From positions 1 through 21,809 of the IMG/VR virus record IMGVR_UViG_3300049255_000554: DNA of 21,809 nt; one strand, written 5' to 3'. Below are positions 7,281 to 13,794 of the stretch, in pieces. Every line of letters starts with the position of its first letter. Position 1 is the first letter of the stretch. The DNA is from a virus. The notes under the pieces were generated by a model. It was not told the origin of the DNA. It did not search any database and worked only from the letters and a program-made list of their open reading frames with translations. The position numbers and the translations under genes were made by a program.

Positions 7281-7787
7281 ATGAAGCTTTCCGATAGCCA
7301 GCGCGCCGTTTTGAAGGCGGCGGCAAAAAAACCCAAAACCGATGTGCGCGAATTCATGGCGCATATTAAAAGCCCCCACATCCGTGATAAGGTCGTAAAC
7401 TCAATGCTGGGTAACGGGCTGGTTACCGAAGACCCCGATGCTGAAGGTGTCGTTTACATCATCTCGGAGGCGGGCTTCGCCGCCATTGGCAAGAAGGCTC
7501 CCGCACATGCAGCGGAAGCAGAAGCGCCCGCCAAAAAGCGGGAGCCGAAGCCCAGGCGCGAAGGCGCATCCAAAAAGCAGACCATGATTGATATGCTCTC
7601 ACGCAAGGAAGGTGCGACTATTCAGCAGCTAATGGATACCATCGGCTGGCAGAAGCATTCGGTGCATGGCGCGATGGCAAATTTGAAAAAGGAAATCCAC
7701 GAGAAGAATGGCCAGACCATCGTCGCCAATAAAGAGGAAGGCGAAGAACGCGTTTATAAAATCGCTAAAACAACTCTAGCTGCTTAA
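7281..7787 (+). CDS. DUF3489-domain protein, putative winged-helix regulator
   Basis: A 168-residue soluble basic protein. The start at 7281 is set by AAGGAG seven bases ahead; an in-frame upstream ATG at 7206 lacks such a site. Residues 1-70 look like a winged-helix module (KLSDSQRAVLKAAAKK, then VVNSMLGNGLVTE and a GFAAIG end). Residues 74-98 form a charged Ala/Lys/Glu/Arg linker. Residues 99-163 (KKQTMIDMLSRKEGATIQQL, then IGWQKHSVHGAMANLKK) match the DUF3489 family, which also looks like a winged helix. DNA binding is therefore likely but inferred. It is the only plus-strand gene in this part and faces away from the cytosine methyltransferase with a dyad between them. Its last 23 bases overlap the convergent DUF488-partner gene. 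Such proteins are frequent in alphaproteobacteria and their phages. Confidence 0.85.
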   Translation: MKLSDSQRAVLKAAAKKPKTDVREFMAHIKSPHIRDKVVNSMLGNGLVTEDPDAEGVVYIISEAGFAAIGKKAPAHAAEAEAPAKKREPKPRREGASKKQTMIDMLSRKEGATIQQLMDTIGWQKHSVHGAMANLKKEIHEKNGQTIVANKEEGEERVYKIAKTTLAA

Positions 7788-8529
7788 TTTCATCCAAACG
7801 GATAATGCCATTAATCAGCCATGTATCAGGATAAAGAGAATGGGTACCCATTGCGAAGGCCATGCCTTTCTTTGGGTACTCTTCTCCGAACACTTTTTGC
7901 ATCGATTCCAAGGCCTGCTGCTCACCGTAATTTCTGCGCCAGTTGAAAAATGTAGTGTTAGTTTCCCAATCCTGGCAAGTGCCATCGCGCGAACCGTCTT
8001 CCGTAGTGTATTTATATTTGAACTTGTAGGGGCATGGCTCCAAGGGAAGCAATGATTTATTGTCGAAAAGGTCTTTTTGCTTAAGCACGTCTTGATACGC
8101 CTGACGTTCGCGCACGATATCGTCATCCGACTTTCTTTCGAATGAAAACTTAGGCTGCTGAGGACGCAGCAGCGCAAGGCTTTTTCCTGCTGCAGCAACT
8201 TGTTTCAGGCCTTTTACTTCCAGTTTGGCCAGCAGGCGCTCGCGTTCGCCTTTAGGATATTCACCGATAATTTCGATGGATTGCTGATCGACGCGCACGC
8301 TTTCAGGCCGCGTATCGGTTTTTGGCTTGCGCCATTTGAACCTCACGCGATCCCAGCGCCCAAATTTACTGACATCCTCCAGCTTGCGAAAGCTGACCGG
8401 ATATAACCTTACCCATTCACCTTCGGGAGTAATACCGGCGCAACATACCGTCTCGCCGTACTGCTGACTAATTTGGGGCGACGCCTTAACGATAATGACC
8501 GCTTCGGATTCGCCTTCGGTTTTAAGCAT
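7765..8529 (-). CDS. Conserved partner of DUF488, unknown function
   Basis: A 254-residue soluble protein. The start at 8529 overlaps the DUF488 stop by eight bases, so the two are translationally coupled; a longer frame to 8589 only runs into DUF488. Distinctive conserved-looking blocks are ETVCCAGITPEGEWVRLYPV (26-45), RPESVRVD (74-81), CPYKFKYKYTTEDG (166-179) and CQDWETN (185-191). I recall the 'ETVC.AGI...G.W.RLYP' and 'P..F.Y.....DWE' patterns in other bacterial proteins encoded next to DUF488 genes, but I cannot assign a fold or reaction. No membrane segment or signal peptide. The two Cys-Trp blocks could bind a nucleotide or metal, which is speculation. The gene ends inside the 3' end of the convergent DUF3489 gene. 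Confidence 0.8.
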   Translation of the reverse strand: MLKTEGESEAVIIVKASPQISQQYGETVCCAGITPEGEWVRLYPVSFRKLEDVSKFGRWDRVRFKWRKPKTDTRPESVRVDQQSIEIIGEYPKGERERLLAKLEVKGLKQVAAAGKSLALLRPQQPKFSFERKSDDDIVRERQAYQDVLKQKDLFDNKSLLPLEPCPYKFKYKYTTEDGSRDGTCQDWETNTTFFNWRRNYGEQQALESMQKVFGEEYPKKGMAFAMGTHSLYPDTWLINGIIRLDEIKQLELF

Positions 8530-9025
8530 AAGCCGCTTCGGGATATACGGTAGTAAAGGAATTCTGCCGGGCAATGCCCACACGTACACCGATAGGATTC
8601 ACGCGTTGCCCGGTATCGGCGGCAATGGCGTCGGCTACAATAGTACGATGACACTCATCCGGGCTGCGTTCATAACACAGCAGACAGGATACGCTGGATT
8701 GAGCAAGCTCGATCGCTACTTGTAGATCGGCCTGCGCCTGTTCGGTTTTCATGTGCGCGGAAAATATCTGCAGGAATTTTTTATAATCACCCGCGCGCGC
8801 AGCTTCTCTGCCATTTTTGGGATCGCCTAATCCCTTGAGATGCACATACTCTATGTCATTGGCTTTCAGCAAGGCATGCAGGACGTTTTTAGAGAAGCCT
8901 TTACGGCGTGAAAGTGGATATTCACGTACATCAATAACCCGTTCTATGCCCGCAGTTTTCAATGTGGCAATAAAATCTTCTATCGCTGCACTTTCATATC
9001 CAAGAGTGTAAAGTTTATTTGCCAT
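8522..9025 (-). CDS. DUF488 family protein
   Basis: A 167-residue cytosolic protein. The ATG at 9025 is chosen because the family begins right there with LYTLGYES (5-12); the longer frame to 9103 adds residues unlike the family. Hallmarks are VIDVREYPLSRRKGFSK (30-46), HLKGLGDP (62-69) and CLLCYERSPDECHR (114-127), the Cys-Glu-Cys-His-Arg signature of DUF488. The family is compact and of unknown biochemical activity, with conserved Cys, His and Arg residues suggestive of an enzyme. It is the first gene of a two-gene unit with the 254-residue partner, preceded by an AT-rich leader with AAAGAAA as a weak ribosome binding site. A strong terminator separates it from the upstream lysis genes, so it should have its own promoter. 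Confidence 0.92.
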   Translation of the reverse strand: MANKLYTLGYESAAIEDFIATLKTAGIERVIDVREYPLSRRKGFSKNVLHALLKANDIEYVHLKGLGDPKNGREAARAGDYKKFLQIFSAHMKTEQAQADLQVAIELAQSSVSCLLCYERSPDECHRTIVADAIAADTGQRVNPIGVRVGIARQNSFTTVYPEAAYA

Positions 9026-9122
9026 ATGTATTTCTTTACTTTTTTTTAAGTCACAATGGTAGCAAAAGATTGTTGATAGTTCGTTAAAATCATCCTGCGT
9101 CACTTTAATGCAGCTAATAATA

Positions 9123-9154
9123 AACCCCGCGTAGCCAGTTGACTACGCGGGGTT
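9123..9154. terminator. Rho-independent terminator ending the structural/lysis transcript
   Basis: AACCCCGCGTAG (9123-9134) and CTACGCGGGGTT (9143-9154) are perfect 12-base inverted repeats around an eight-base loop. On the minus strand the hairpin is followed by a T-rich run (TTTATTATTA), so it should stop transcription arriving from the structural and lysis genes. It begins 15 bases after the stop codon of the small gene at 9170. On the plus strand it is followed by TTCTCTTC and would work less well. Confidence 0.9.
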
Positions 9155-9169
9155 CTCTTCGATAAGGGG

Positions 9170-9637
9170 TTACTGGCCGCTGCCGGTCGAGCCGCTGCCG
9201 CTGCTGTTGTTGCCGGTGCCGGTCGACGTGCCGCCAAGGCCATCCGTCAGCACTTTCAGGCCAGCCTGGATGTCGGCGATATTGGCCGCATCGGTGGATT
9301 CGCCTGCAGTGAGCGTCTGAATGGAAGCATCGATAGACGCGATGTGCGCCGGATCGACGGCAGTCTGGGAGGCTTTAATGGTTGCCACCACGGCAGCCAT
9401 GGCATCGGTGAATGCGGACATAGTTTTACTCCATAAGATATTGATGGTTTCTCCGGCTCCGAGATCGAAGCCGGGCGGAGAGAATTCTCCTATTCGCCGA
9501 CCGGCGCGGTCAGCGAATTCCTTCGTGCCCACCGCATCGGCGATGCGGCTAGCAAATAAATCAAGATGCTCGTCATCGACGGGCGAACCGTTTTCCCGGT
9601 TGCAGGATTGCAGAACGCTTTTGAAGAAATGGCGCAT
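9170..9637 (-). CDS. Hypothetical small protein with internal start
   Basis: A 155-codon frame directly after the tRNA and before the terminator. The N-terminal half (MRHFFKSVLQSCNRENGSPV, then a charged helix to about residue 50) looks like a cytosolic globular segment. From Met73 (ATG at 9421) the protein is an Ala/Thr-rich helix, and the last 20 residues are a Gly/Ser/Thr tail. The ATG at 9421 has GGAG eight bases ahead, a better site than the weak AGAGAG ahead of 9637. Either an 83-residue protein is made from 9421, or both forms are made. I recognise no family. Position at the end of the lysis group suggests a role in lysis or in the virion end, without further support. Confidence 0.6.
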   Translation of the reverse strand: MRHFFKSVLQSCNRENGSPVDDEHLDLFASRIADAVGTKEFADRAGRRIGEFSPPGFDLGAGETINILWSKTMSAFTDAMAAVVATIKASQTAVDPAHIASIDASIQTLTAGESTDAANIADIQAGLKVLTDGLGGTSTGTGNNSSGSGSTGSGQ

Positions 9638-9665
9638 GGGTATGCTCTCTTGGTAAAAATGATGA

Positions 9666-9742
9666 TGGAAGCGGGAGCCGGATTCGAACCGAGCGACCTC
9701 GTGGCTAATGAACCACGCGAGCTACCGCTGCTCTATCCCGCT
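9666..9742 (-). tRNA. tRNA-Met(CAT)-like, eight-base anticodon loop
   Basis: Read on the minus strand, a full cloverleaf is visible with an encoded CCA. The acceptor stem is AGCGGGA/TCCCGCT followed by T and CCA. The D arm is GAGC-AGCGGTA-GCTC. The anticodon stem is CGTGG/CCACG around TTCATTAG. The T loop is TTCGAAT in a stem CTCGG/CCGGC whose outer pair is mismatched (C opposite C). With U33 counted from the 5' side the anticodon is CAT. The loop has eight bases instead of seven, and base 37 would be T rather than the usual purine. The D arm and variable region resemble initiator tRNAs, but the end pair of the acceptor stem is A-T, unlike bacterial initiators. Function in decoding is uncertain. 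Confidence 0.8.
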
Positions 9743-9767
9743 GTGAGGCGCGGCGGGCAAAGGAACG

Positions 9768-10130
9768 CTACTTAAAACGATCCAGCTGCGAATCTTCGTC
9801 CGGGTAGTCGGGCTGCGGGATAACGTTTTTAAGTTTCTCGACGTCGATTTGCAGCTTCTGCGCCAGGCCATTAAGCTGCTGATTGACGCTGTCCGGCACT
9901 AATGCGGTGACTATATGCCCGATGGGAACGGCTCCGCTCATCACCATCGTCATGGTAAGCGGCGTCGCGGCCGTCAGGCCTAGAAAGCCTATGGGTGGTA
10001 TGGCGACACCGGCCGCTACCAGTACGGCGCCGATGCCGCATATGAGAATACTTGCAGCGCCCCCAGCCAGGACGCTTGTCGTGGGTTGAAAGTTTTTGAC
10101 CACTGCGGTCGCAAAGCTGAGGGCGCTCAT
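9768..10130 (-). CDS. Holin candidate
   Basis: A 120-residue protein with two hydrophobic segments, about residues 18-42 (LAGGAASILICGIGAVLVAA) and 46-73 (PIGFLGLTAATPLTMTMVM), separated by a short turn, and a charged C-terminal tail (VEKLKNVIPQ to DRFK). The start at 10130 is fixed by AAGGAG six bases ahead; the longer frame to 10208 is not supported. Two membrane helices with a hydrophilic C-terminus, small size and position just after the endolysin gene fit a class II-like holin that would open the inner membrane so that the endolysin, which has no signal peptide, can reach the cell wall. No specific holin family was recognised, so the call is by topology and context. Confidence 0.65.
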   Translation of the reverse strand: MSALSFATAVVKNFQPTTSVLAGGAASILICGIGAVLVAAGVAIPPIGFLGLTAATPLTMTMVMSGAVPIGHIVTALVPDSVNQQLNGLAQKLQIDVEKLKNVIPQPDYPDEDSQLDRFK

Positions 10131-10167
10131 GCAGATCTCCTTGAGTGATGGTTTGAGGAAAATGGGT

Positions 10168-10545
10168 TTAGGAAGCGGAGCCGATGCCGGTGATGGCGCT
10201 CGTGCCACCTTGCGCTTGCGCCGCGTTCATCTGCGCGACGGCGGCTTCGATAGCGACGTTGATCGTGTTCTGCGCCACATTGATGATGTTGGCGGTCGAC
10301 AGATTGGAGGCGATGGAGGCCTTCGCTGCTGCCAACTTCTGAAGCCCGGTGCCGCCAGCCTGTTCGGCGGCGGTTACGGCATCAGTGACGATTTTCAGTC
10401 CTTCGACGCCGAGCTCATCTTCGACAGCGGATTCCGCCGAGCCGAAAAATGTTGCGATGACCTGTCCGGCTTTCTGCACGTCCGGCTTCAGCACCGTCGT
10501 CCACAGATTCTCGAAAAACTGTCCTACGTTTTGAAAAATACCCAT
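10168..10545 (-). CDS. Nested 125-residue helical protein (internal start of endolysin frame)
   Basis: The ATG at 10545 lies in frame inside the endolysin reading frame, with the strong site GGAGAG ahead of it. Translation from here would give MGIFQNVGQFFENLWTTVLK and then an Ala/Val-rich, amphipathic helical chain ending TSAITGIGSAS. No family is recognised; there is no clear membrane segment. It could be a stand-alone gene whose preceding stop codon was lost, giving a fusion, or a true dual product. The linker before Met180 looks like translated leader sequence rather than a domain. Confidence 0.55.
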   Translation of the reverse strand: MGIFQNVGQFFENLWTTVLKPDVQKAGQVIATFFGSAESAVEDELGVEGLKIVTDAVTAAEQAGGTGLQKLAAAKASIASNLSTANIINVAQNTINVAIEAAVAQMNAAQAQGGTSAITGIGSAS

Positions 10546-11082
10546 GTTCTTCTCTCCATCGCGGCGTGTTAAAAGCAACCCACTGCCCGCGCCGCGTAAA
10601 CGGTCAGCCGGTTGTCCTTGAAAATTCGATGTCAGCCTTCCACCGGCCTTGAGATAAACATCCTGCAAATCGCTTAAGCTGTTCTGGCGCTGGCCATAGG
10701 GAGAGCCAGGCAGGCTTGCCCAGATCGTGGAGCATTTAAGAATGGCGCTTTGCAGTTTGCCCGTATCGATATCGGCCAGCGCGCGCCGCTCGGAAAGTTG
10801 CCGTATTGCAATAGCGTCCTGCGAAACAGGCGAGAAATCCGGCACGCCCAGCATTTCTTTATAGGCGTCGTAATATTTAGCGAGCAGCTGATAGCGGCCT
10901 GCCGCGGTAGAGTCTAATTTTGGATTAAAGATGCGCGGATGATCGGCATAGCTGTGAAAAAGCAACGGATGCTGCGGCGTCGATCCCACCAGAACATTGT
11001 ATCCGTTGTCGCTGCCGGGAATGGTGGAAGTGCCTTCCGACCATGCCAGCATGTCGAGGAATGCTTGACGATTGCCGGGCAT
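10168..11082 (-). CDS. Lambda R-like endolysin fused to a helical C-terminal protein
   Basis: A 304-residue frame. Residues 1-153 closely follow phage lambda R, the transglycosylase that cleaves peptidoglycan: QAFLDMLAWSEGT with the catalytic Glu16, then SYADHPRIFNPKLDSTAAGR, the AAGRYQLL block, DFSPVSQDAIA and IWASLPGSPYGQ. No signal peptide is present, so a holin is needed. A linker of about 26 residues follows, then residues 180-304 (MGIFQNVGQFFENLWTTVLK and an Ala-rich helical tail). Met180 (ATG at 10545) has GGAGAG about seven bases ahead, so a separate 125-residue protein may be made from there. The endolysin ATG overlaps the stop of the major tail protein gene as TGATG, so it is translationally coupled to an abundant virion protein, an unusual position for a lysis gene. 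Confidence 0.92.
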   Translation of the reverse strand: MPGNRQAFLDMLAWSEGTSTIPGSDNGYNVLVGSTPQHPLLFHSYADHPRIFNPKLDSTAAGRYQLLAKYYDAYKEMLGVPDFSPVSQDAIAIRQLSERRALADIDTGKLQSAILKCSTIWASLPGSPYGQRQNSLSDLQDVYLKAGGRLTSNFQGQPADRLRGAGSGLLLTRRDGEKNMGIFQNVGQFFENLWTTVLKPDVQKAGQVIATFFGSAESAVEDELGVEGLKIVTDAVTAAEQAGGTGLQKLAAAKASIASNLSTANIINVAQNTINVAIEAAVAQMNAAQAQGGTSAITGIGSAS

Positions 11083-11864
11083 CAGAGGCTGCTCGACCAG
11101 TCGAAGAAGCGGCCCAGACTGTCGGTGAAGGCCGAGAATTCAAAATCGGGAACGGTGAAATCTTCGTTCTTGAAATCCCAGCTCATCTTCGTGGGGATAG
11201 CGGCATAGAGGGTGAGGCACATATTGTTTCCGGCGTAATTATTGGCGAGGTTCATCCGGAAAGTGGGCGAGGAACCCATCAGCTGGTTGACGGCGGTGAT
11301 GCGGTTGCCGCCGCTCGACTGGAAGAAAGCGTAGGAGATGATGACATTGACGCCCGCGGTTTCATCGGCGGCGGAAAACGTATAGGTGCCGCTGGTCATG
11401 TCGCAGCTATATTGTCCTGCGGCCGGAGTCGACGCCGAAGGCACGCGCGTCATCTGAATGCCGGTGCCTGCGTTGAACACACCGCAATCGATACCGGGAT
11501 TGCCTGAAGACATCGATGCGCCGCAAGCGACAGTGAGCTGGTAGGGCGATGCCGGAATGGCCGTGCCGTTCGGGCCGCCTTCATCGACAATCTGGATTTG
11601 CTCGCCGCTGGTAAGGGTCTGGCCCAGGAAGGCATCGTTAAGCTGGCGGGCGTTCAGGTTGGCGATTTTGGCCTTGCCTGTGATCTTCTGCTGGCCGCGC
11701 GCGACTGCGACCGGCGCCTGATACTGGCCGTACAGTTCCTTGGTTTCAAACGACATATCGACGCTGACATCCTGAAGCGTCCCTATGCGTGTGGGCGTCG
11801 GCACGGCGATGTCGGTGCGCACCAGGAACAACGTCCCGGCGCCGAAATTATATTGTTGCAGCAT
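11082..11864 (-). CDS. Major tail protein (tail tube)
   Basis: A 260-residue beta-rich protein. The N-terminus MLQQYNFGAGTLFLVRTD followed by PTPTRIGTLQDVSVDMSFET is typical of major tail tube proteins, which form hexameric rings stacked along the tail. Ala/Gly/Ser/Thr-rich strands fill the middle, and a short Trp/Phe-rich end (DFKNEDFTVPDFEF and FFDWSSSL) closes the protein. The ATG at 11864 has AGAGGAG ahead of it. Position after the gp10-like and tail terminator-like genes fits. The 95-base gap before the gene holds the hairpin element shared with the major capsid gene. Its stop codon overlaps the endolysin start. Confidence 0.85.
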   Translation of the reverse strand: MLQQYNFGAGTLFLVRTDIAVPTPTRIGTLQDVSVDMSFETKELYGQYQAPVAVARGQQKITGKAKIANLNARQLNDAFLGQTLTSGEQIQIVDEGGPNGTAIPASPYQLTVACGASMSSGNPGIDCGVFNAGTGIQMTRVPSASTPAAGQYSCDMTSGTYTFSAADETAGVNVIISYAFFQSSGGNRITAVNQLMGSSPTFRMNLANNYAGNNMCLTLYAAIPTKMSWDFKNEDFTVPDFEFSAFTDSLGRFFDWSSSL

Positions 11865-11879
11865 GGGTAACTCCTCTTA

Positions 11880-11957
11880 AGGGATGTGCCGTCATCACGA
11901 CGGTATGGATGCCTTGCCGAAGGGCATGTCGGGGCTTTCCACCGGTTTGGCCGGAAG
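11880..11957 (-). repeat. Multi-hairpin intergenic element, copy B (before major tail gene)
   Basis: On the plus strand this reads AAGGGATGTGCCGTCATCAC and onward, matching the stretch at 15728-15810 over about 50 bases: the CCGTC...GACGG hairpin, then GCCTTGCCGAAGGGC, then a GGGG tract and a third hairpin (CTTTCCACCGG...CCGGAAG). It fills the gap between the tail terminator-like gene and the major tail start. No U-tract follows, so a plain terminator is unlikely. Confidence 0.75.
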
Positions 11958-11959
11958 AA

Positions 11960-12391
11960 TCAGGGAACCAGAATTTTGACGGGAATGATTGCCTTGGCGA
12001 TGCCGTCCAGCACGCCGGGGAATTGTTCAATCTCGCCTTCGATCCAGGCATGCGAAACAAGGCCGCCCAGCGTCTGCGCGTTGGAGTTGATGCCCGGCAG
12101 CAACGCCGCCTCGACGGCGTCGATGATATCGTTGAGCGCCTGCTCCGGGTTGGCATTGGGGTCTTTGCCCGCATCGGTGTAAACCCAAAGCTCAGCCGTA
12201 ATGGTACGTTTTGGCGGTATGCCGCGCGGTTCCCGCGGCGGATAGTGCGTTCCGGTCGACTGCACGAAGAGCGCCGGGAAGGAAGAAACCTTGCTCCAGA
12301 GTAAAAGGCGGCGGCCACTGGTATTGAATGTGGCCGCCGTAAGTGCAAGGGAGAACAATGCCTGTATGATAGTTTCGCGGCTAGGCGTCAT
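11960..12391 (-). CDS. Tail terminator/tail completion-like protein
   Basis: A 143-residue protein starting MTPSRETIIQALFSLALTAA and ending VKILVP. The start at 12391 overlaps the gp10-like stop by 11 bases; the longer frame to 12523 would overlap that gene for 140 bases and its added residues look like out-of-frame sequence. The pattern of an N-terminal helix, a beta segment with 'ITAELWVYTDAG', the central 'ALNDIIDAVEAAL' helix and 'VSHAWIEGEIE' is that of gpU/DUF3168-type tail completion proteins, which cap the tail tube and join it to the head. Position between gp10-like and major tail genes is canonical. Family assignment is by pattern and order. Confidence 0.7.
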   Translation of the reverse strand: MTPSRETIIQALFSLALTAATFNTSGRRLLLWSKVSSFPALFVQSTGTHYPPREPRGIPPKRTITAELWVYTDAGKDPNANPEQALNDIIDAVEAALLPGINSNAQTLGGLVSHAWIEGEIEQFPGVLDGIAKAIIPVKILVP

Positions 12392-12884
12392 CGTCGAAGG
12401 CCTTTGCTGATTGGTCGATAACCTGCTGCAGCTGCGCTGTCGCGTCACCCTCCACATCGGCAAGGCCACCGCGCAAGTAAAACCTTGCATCGATGTTGGT
12501 GAAACTGTCATAAGCGCGGACATTAATACGTGTCGGCGAAATATCGCGCCCGAAAGCTTCGGAAATCGTGCGCTGATAAGCGCGTGGCTTTACTCCGCGA
12601 TGCGAACCATATTCGAGCGCCGCCGCTTTAATGTATTCGGATTTGGTGAGGCCACCTTCAAGCGTCACCAGGCCTTTAATTTTTTGCGGATCGTCGAAAA
12701 CGCGGGATATAATCTCGTCTTTGAGCTTGCCACTGCGTTCGGGCGCCAGCGCTTGAACACGGCCTTCCAGCGCATCCGTCAGCGCACGGATTTTCGCCAG
12801 CAGGGAATCGTGAAGTTCCTTCGGCCATTCGCTGAAGCGGGCGACGACACGGCGGTCGCCGGTAATAACTGCATCAAAATCCAT
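12381..12884 (-). CDS. HK97 gp10-like tail-component protein
   Basis: A 167-residue protein. The N-terminal helix (RRVVARFSEWPKELHDSLLA), the AP-x-RSGKLKDEI block (LAPERSGKLKDE) and the later AALEYGSHRGVKPRAY segment are typical of the HK97 gp10 family, which acts in head-tail joining. It lies 17 bases after the gp6-like connector and overlaps the next gene by 11 bases. No membrane segment. The start ATG at 12884 is the natural N-terminus of the family. Confidence 0.85.
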   Translation of the reverse strand: MDFDAVITGDRRVVARFSEWPKELHDSLLAKIRALTDALEGRVQALAPERSGKLKDEIISRVFDDPQKIKGLVTLEGGLTKSEYIKAAALEYGSHRGVKPRAYQRTISEAFGRDISPTRINVRAYDSFTNIDARFYLRGGLADVEGDATAQLQQVIDQSAKAFDDDA

Positions 12885-12901
12885 GAGACAAAATCCATAA
12901 G

Positions 12902-13588
12902 CTACGTCGCCAGCGGCACGCGGTATTTTTCGAGCGTTGCCGCGATATCGGGCGGAAACGCTCCGGTCTGGCCGGGCATCGCGCCGACCCAGTACTGCTC
13001 GGTACCGATATTAGGCTCGCCCTGGCTTTTTAAGAACGGGTCGCGCCCACGCGCCTTGAAGCGTGCGGTGACAAGACGAAGCACGGCCATTTCAAGATCG
13101 GGCGGCGGGTTGCCGGAACCAGCTTCAAAATATCCCGCCGTGTACTGGATGGTATATTGATCAGGGTTCCAGCCGGTGGGGTATCCCGTATTCGGATCGA
13201 TCTTCGTCAGCCAGCCGCGCGCGGCATCAAGCACGAAATCCAGGCCTGCCGTGAGCGTATTGCCGGTATTAAGCGCGACGGTGTCGATGACCGAAGCCAC
13301 CGACACCACCGGCCAGCGCGAAAGCAGCAGCTCGGTGAGCATGCCGGTCACCTGATAGGGATACGGATCGCGGTCGGGATAGATGACGTCCTGCACCGTT
13401 TCTATGGGAAATACGCGGTTGCAGTATTGGGCGACCAACGCCGACTGCTCGGTGATGAAGCGGGCAAGGGTGGCGTCGCTGGAAGTATCGGTGCCGGGGA
13501 TGGCGAGATCTTCCTTGATGTTCTCCAGCGTCGTCAGGTCATAACTCGACGCCGCTGTTAAAACAGTTGAGACGATTCGGACGGGCAT
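12902..13588 (-). CDS. Head-tail connector (gp6-like)
   Basis: A 228-residue protein beginning MPVRIVSTVLTAASSYDLTT. The segment LENIKEDLAIPGTDTSSDATLARFI followed by SALVAQYCNRVFPIETV is the characteristic helix-turn-helix start of gp6-like connectors that form a ring below the portal. The middle (VVSVASVIDTVAL and DFVLDAARGWLTKI) and the later IQYTAGYFEAG and PPDLEMAVLRLVTARF follow the longer members of this family. Its first 31 bases overlap the end of the small gene upstream. GGAATGTGCC ahead of the ATG offers only a weak ribosome binding site, consistent with coupling. Confidence 0.85.
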   Translation of the reverse strand: MPVRIVSTVLTAASSYDLTTLENIKEDLAIPGTDTSSDATLARFITEQSALVAQYCNRVFPIETVQDVIYPDRDPYPYQVTGMLTELLLSRWPVVSVASVIDTVALNTGNTLTAGLDFVLDAARGWLTKIDPNTGYPTGWNPDQYTIQYTAGYFEAGSGNPPPDLEMAVLRLVTARFKARGRDPFLKSQGEPNIGTEQYWVGAMPGQTGAFPPDIAATLEKYRVPLAT

Positions 13589-13791
13589 GGCACATTCCGC
13601 TTTCGGGTTCGGTAAGGTTTGCTGGTGGATTGGCTGGTAGGTAGAGCTTGCTCTGCTTTGCCATCAAATGTGCTGATGACGTGCTTGGCAGCGCCCGTTT
13701 CAATCAGCCTTCGGGCTATAGCATCCGTCACCACTCGTTTTTCACCGGCACGCTGCGGGCGCATATCGCGCGTAAATTCGACCATCTTCAT
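13558..13791 (-). CDS. Small head-module protein
   Basis: A 77-residue basic protein. The first 45 residues (MKMVEFTRDMRPQRAGEKRV, then DAIARRLIETGAAKHV) follow the pattern of small proteins commonly found after major capsid genes, with the logic 'FTRD.RP..AGE...V....A..LI..GAA'. The C-terminal 30 residues are a Ser/Thr/Arg/Lys-rich tail. It begins three bases after the stop of the preceding gene and overlaps the gp6-like gene by 31 bases. Biochemical role is unknown; a head accessory role is inferred from position. Confidence 0.75.
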   Translation of the reverse strand: MKMVEFTRDMRPQRAGEKRVVTDAIARRLIETGAAKHVISTFDGKAEQALPTSQSTSKPYRTRKRNVPCPSESSQLF

Positions 13792-13794
13792 GGC

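Noticed and set aside
9666-9742. Reading the tRNA as a UGA suppressor (anticodon TCA) or as Asn (ATT)
   Set aside because: TCA would put the anticodon at the stem edge, and ATT would need C at position 33; CAT with U33 is the better reading. Standard stops also work throughout the window.
12392-12523. Upstream extension of the tail terminator-like protein
   Set aside because: Overlaps the gp10-like gene for 132 bases and its residues look like out-of-frame sequence; the ATG at 12391 fits the gene spacing.
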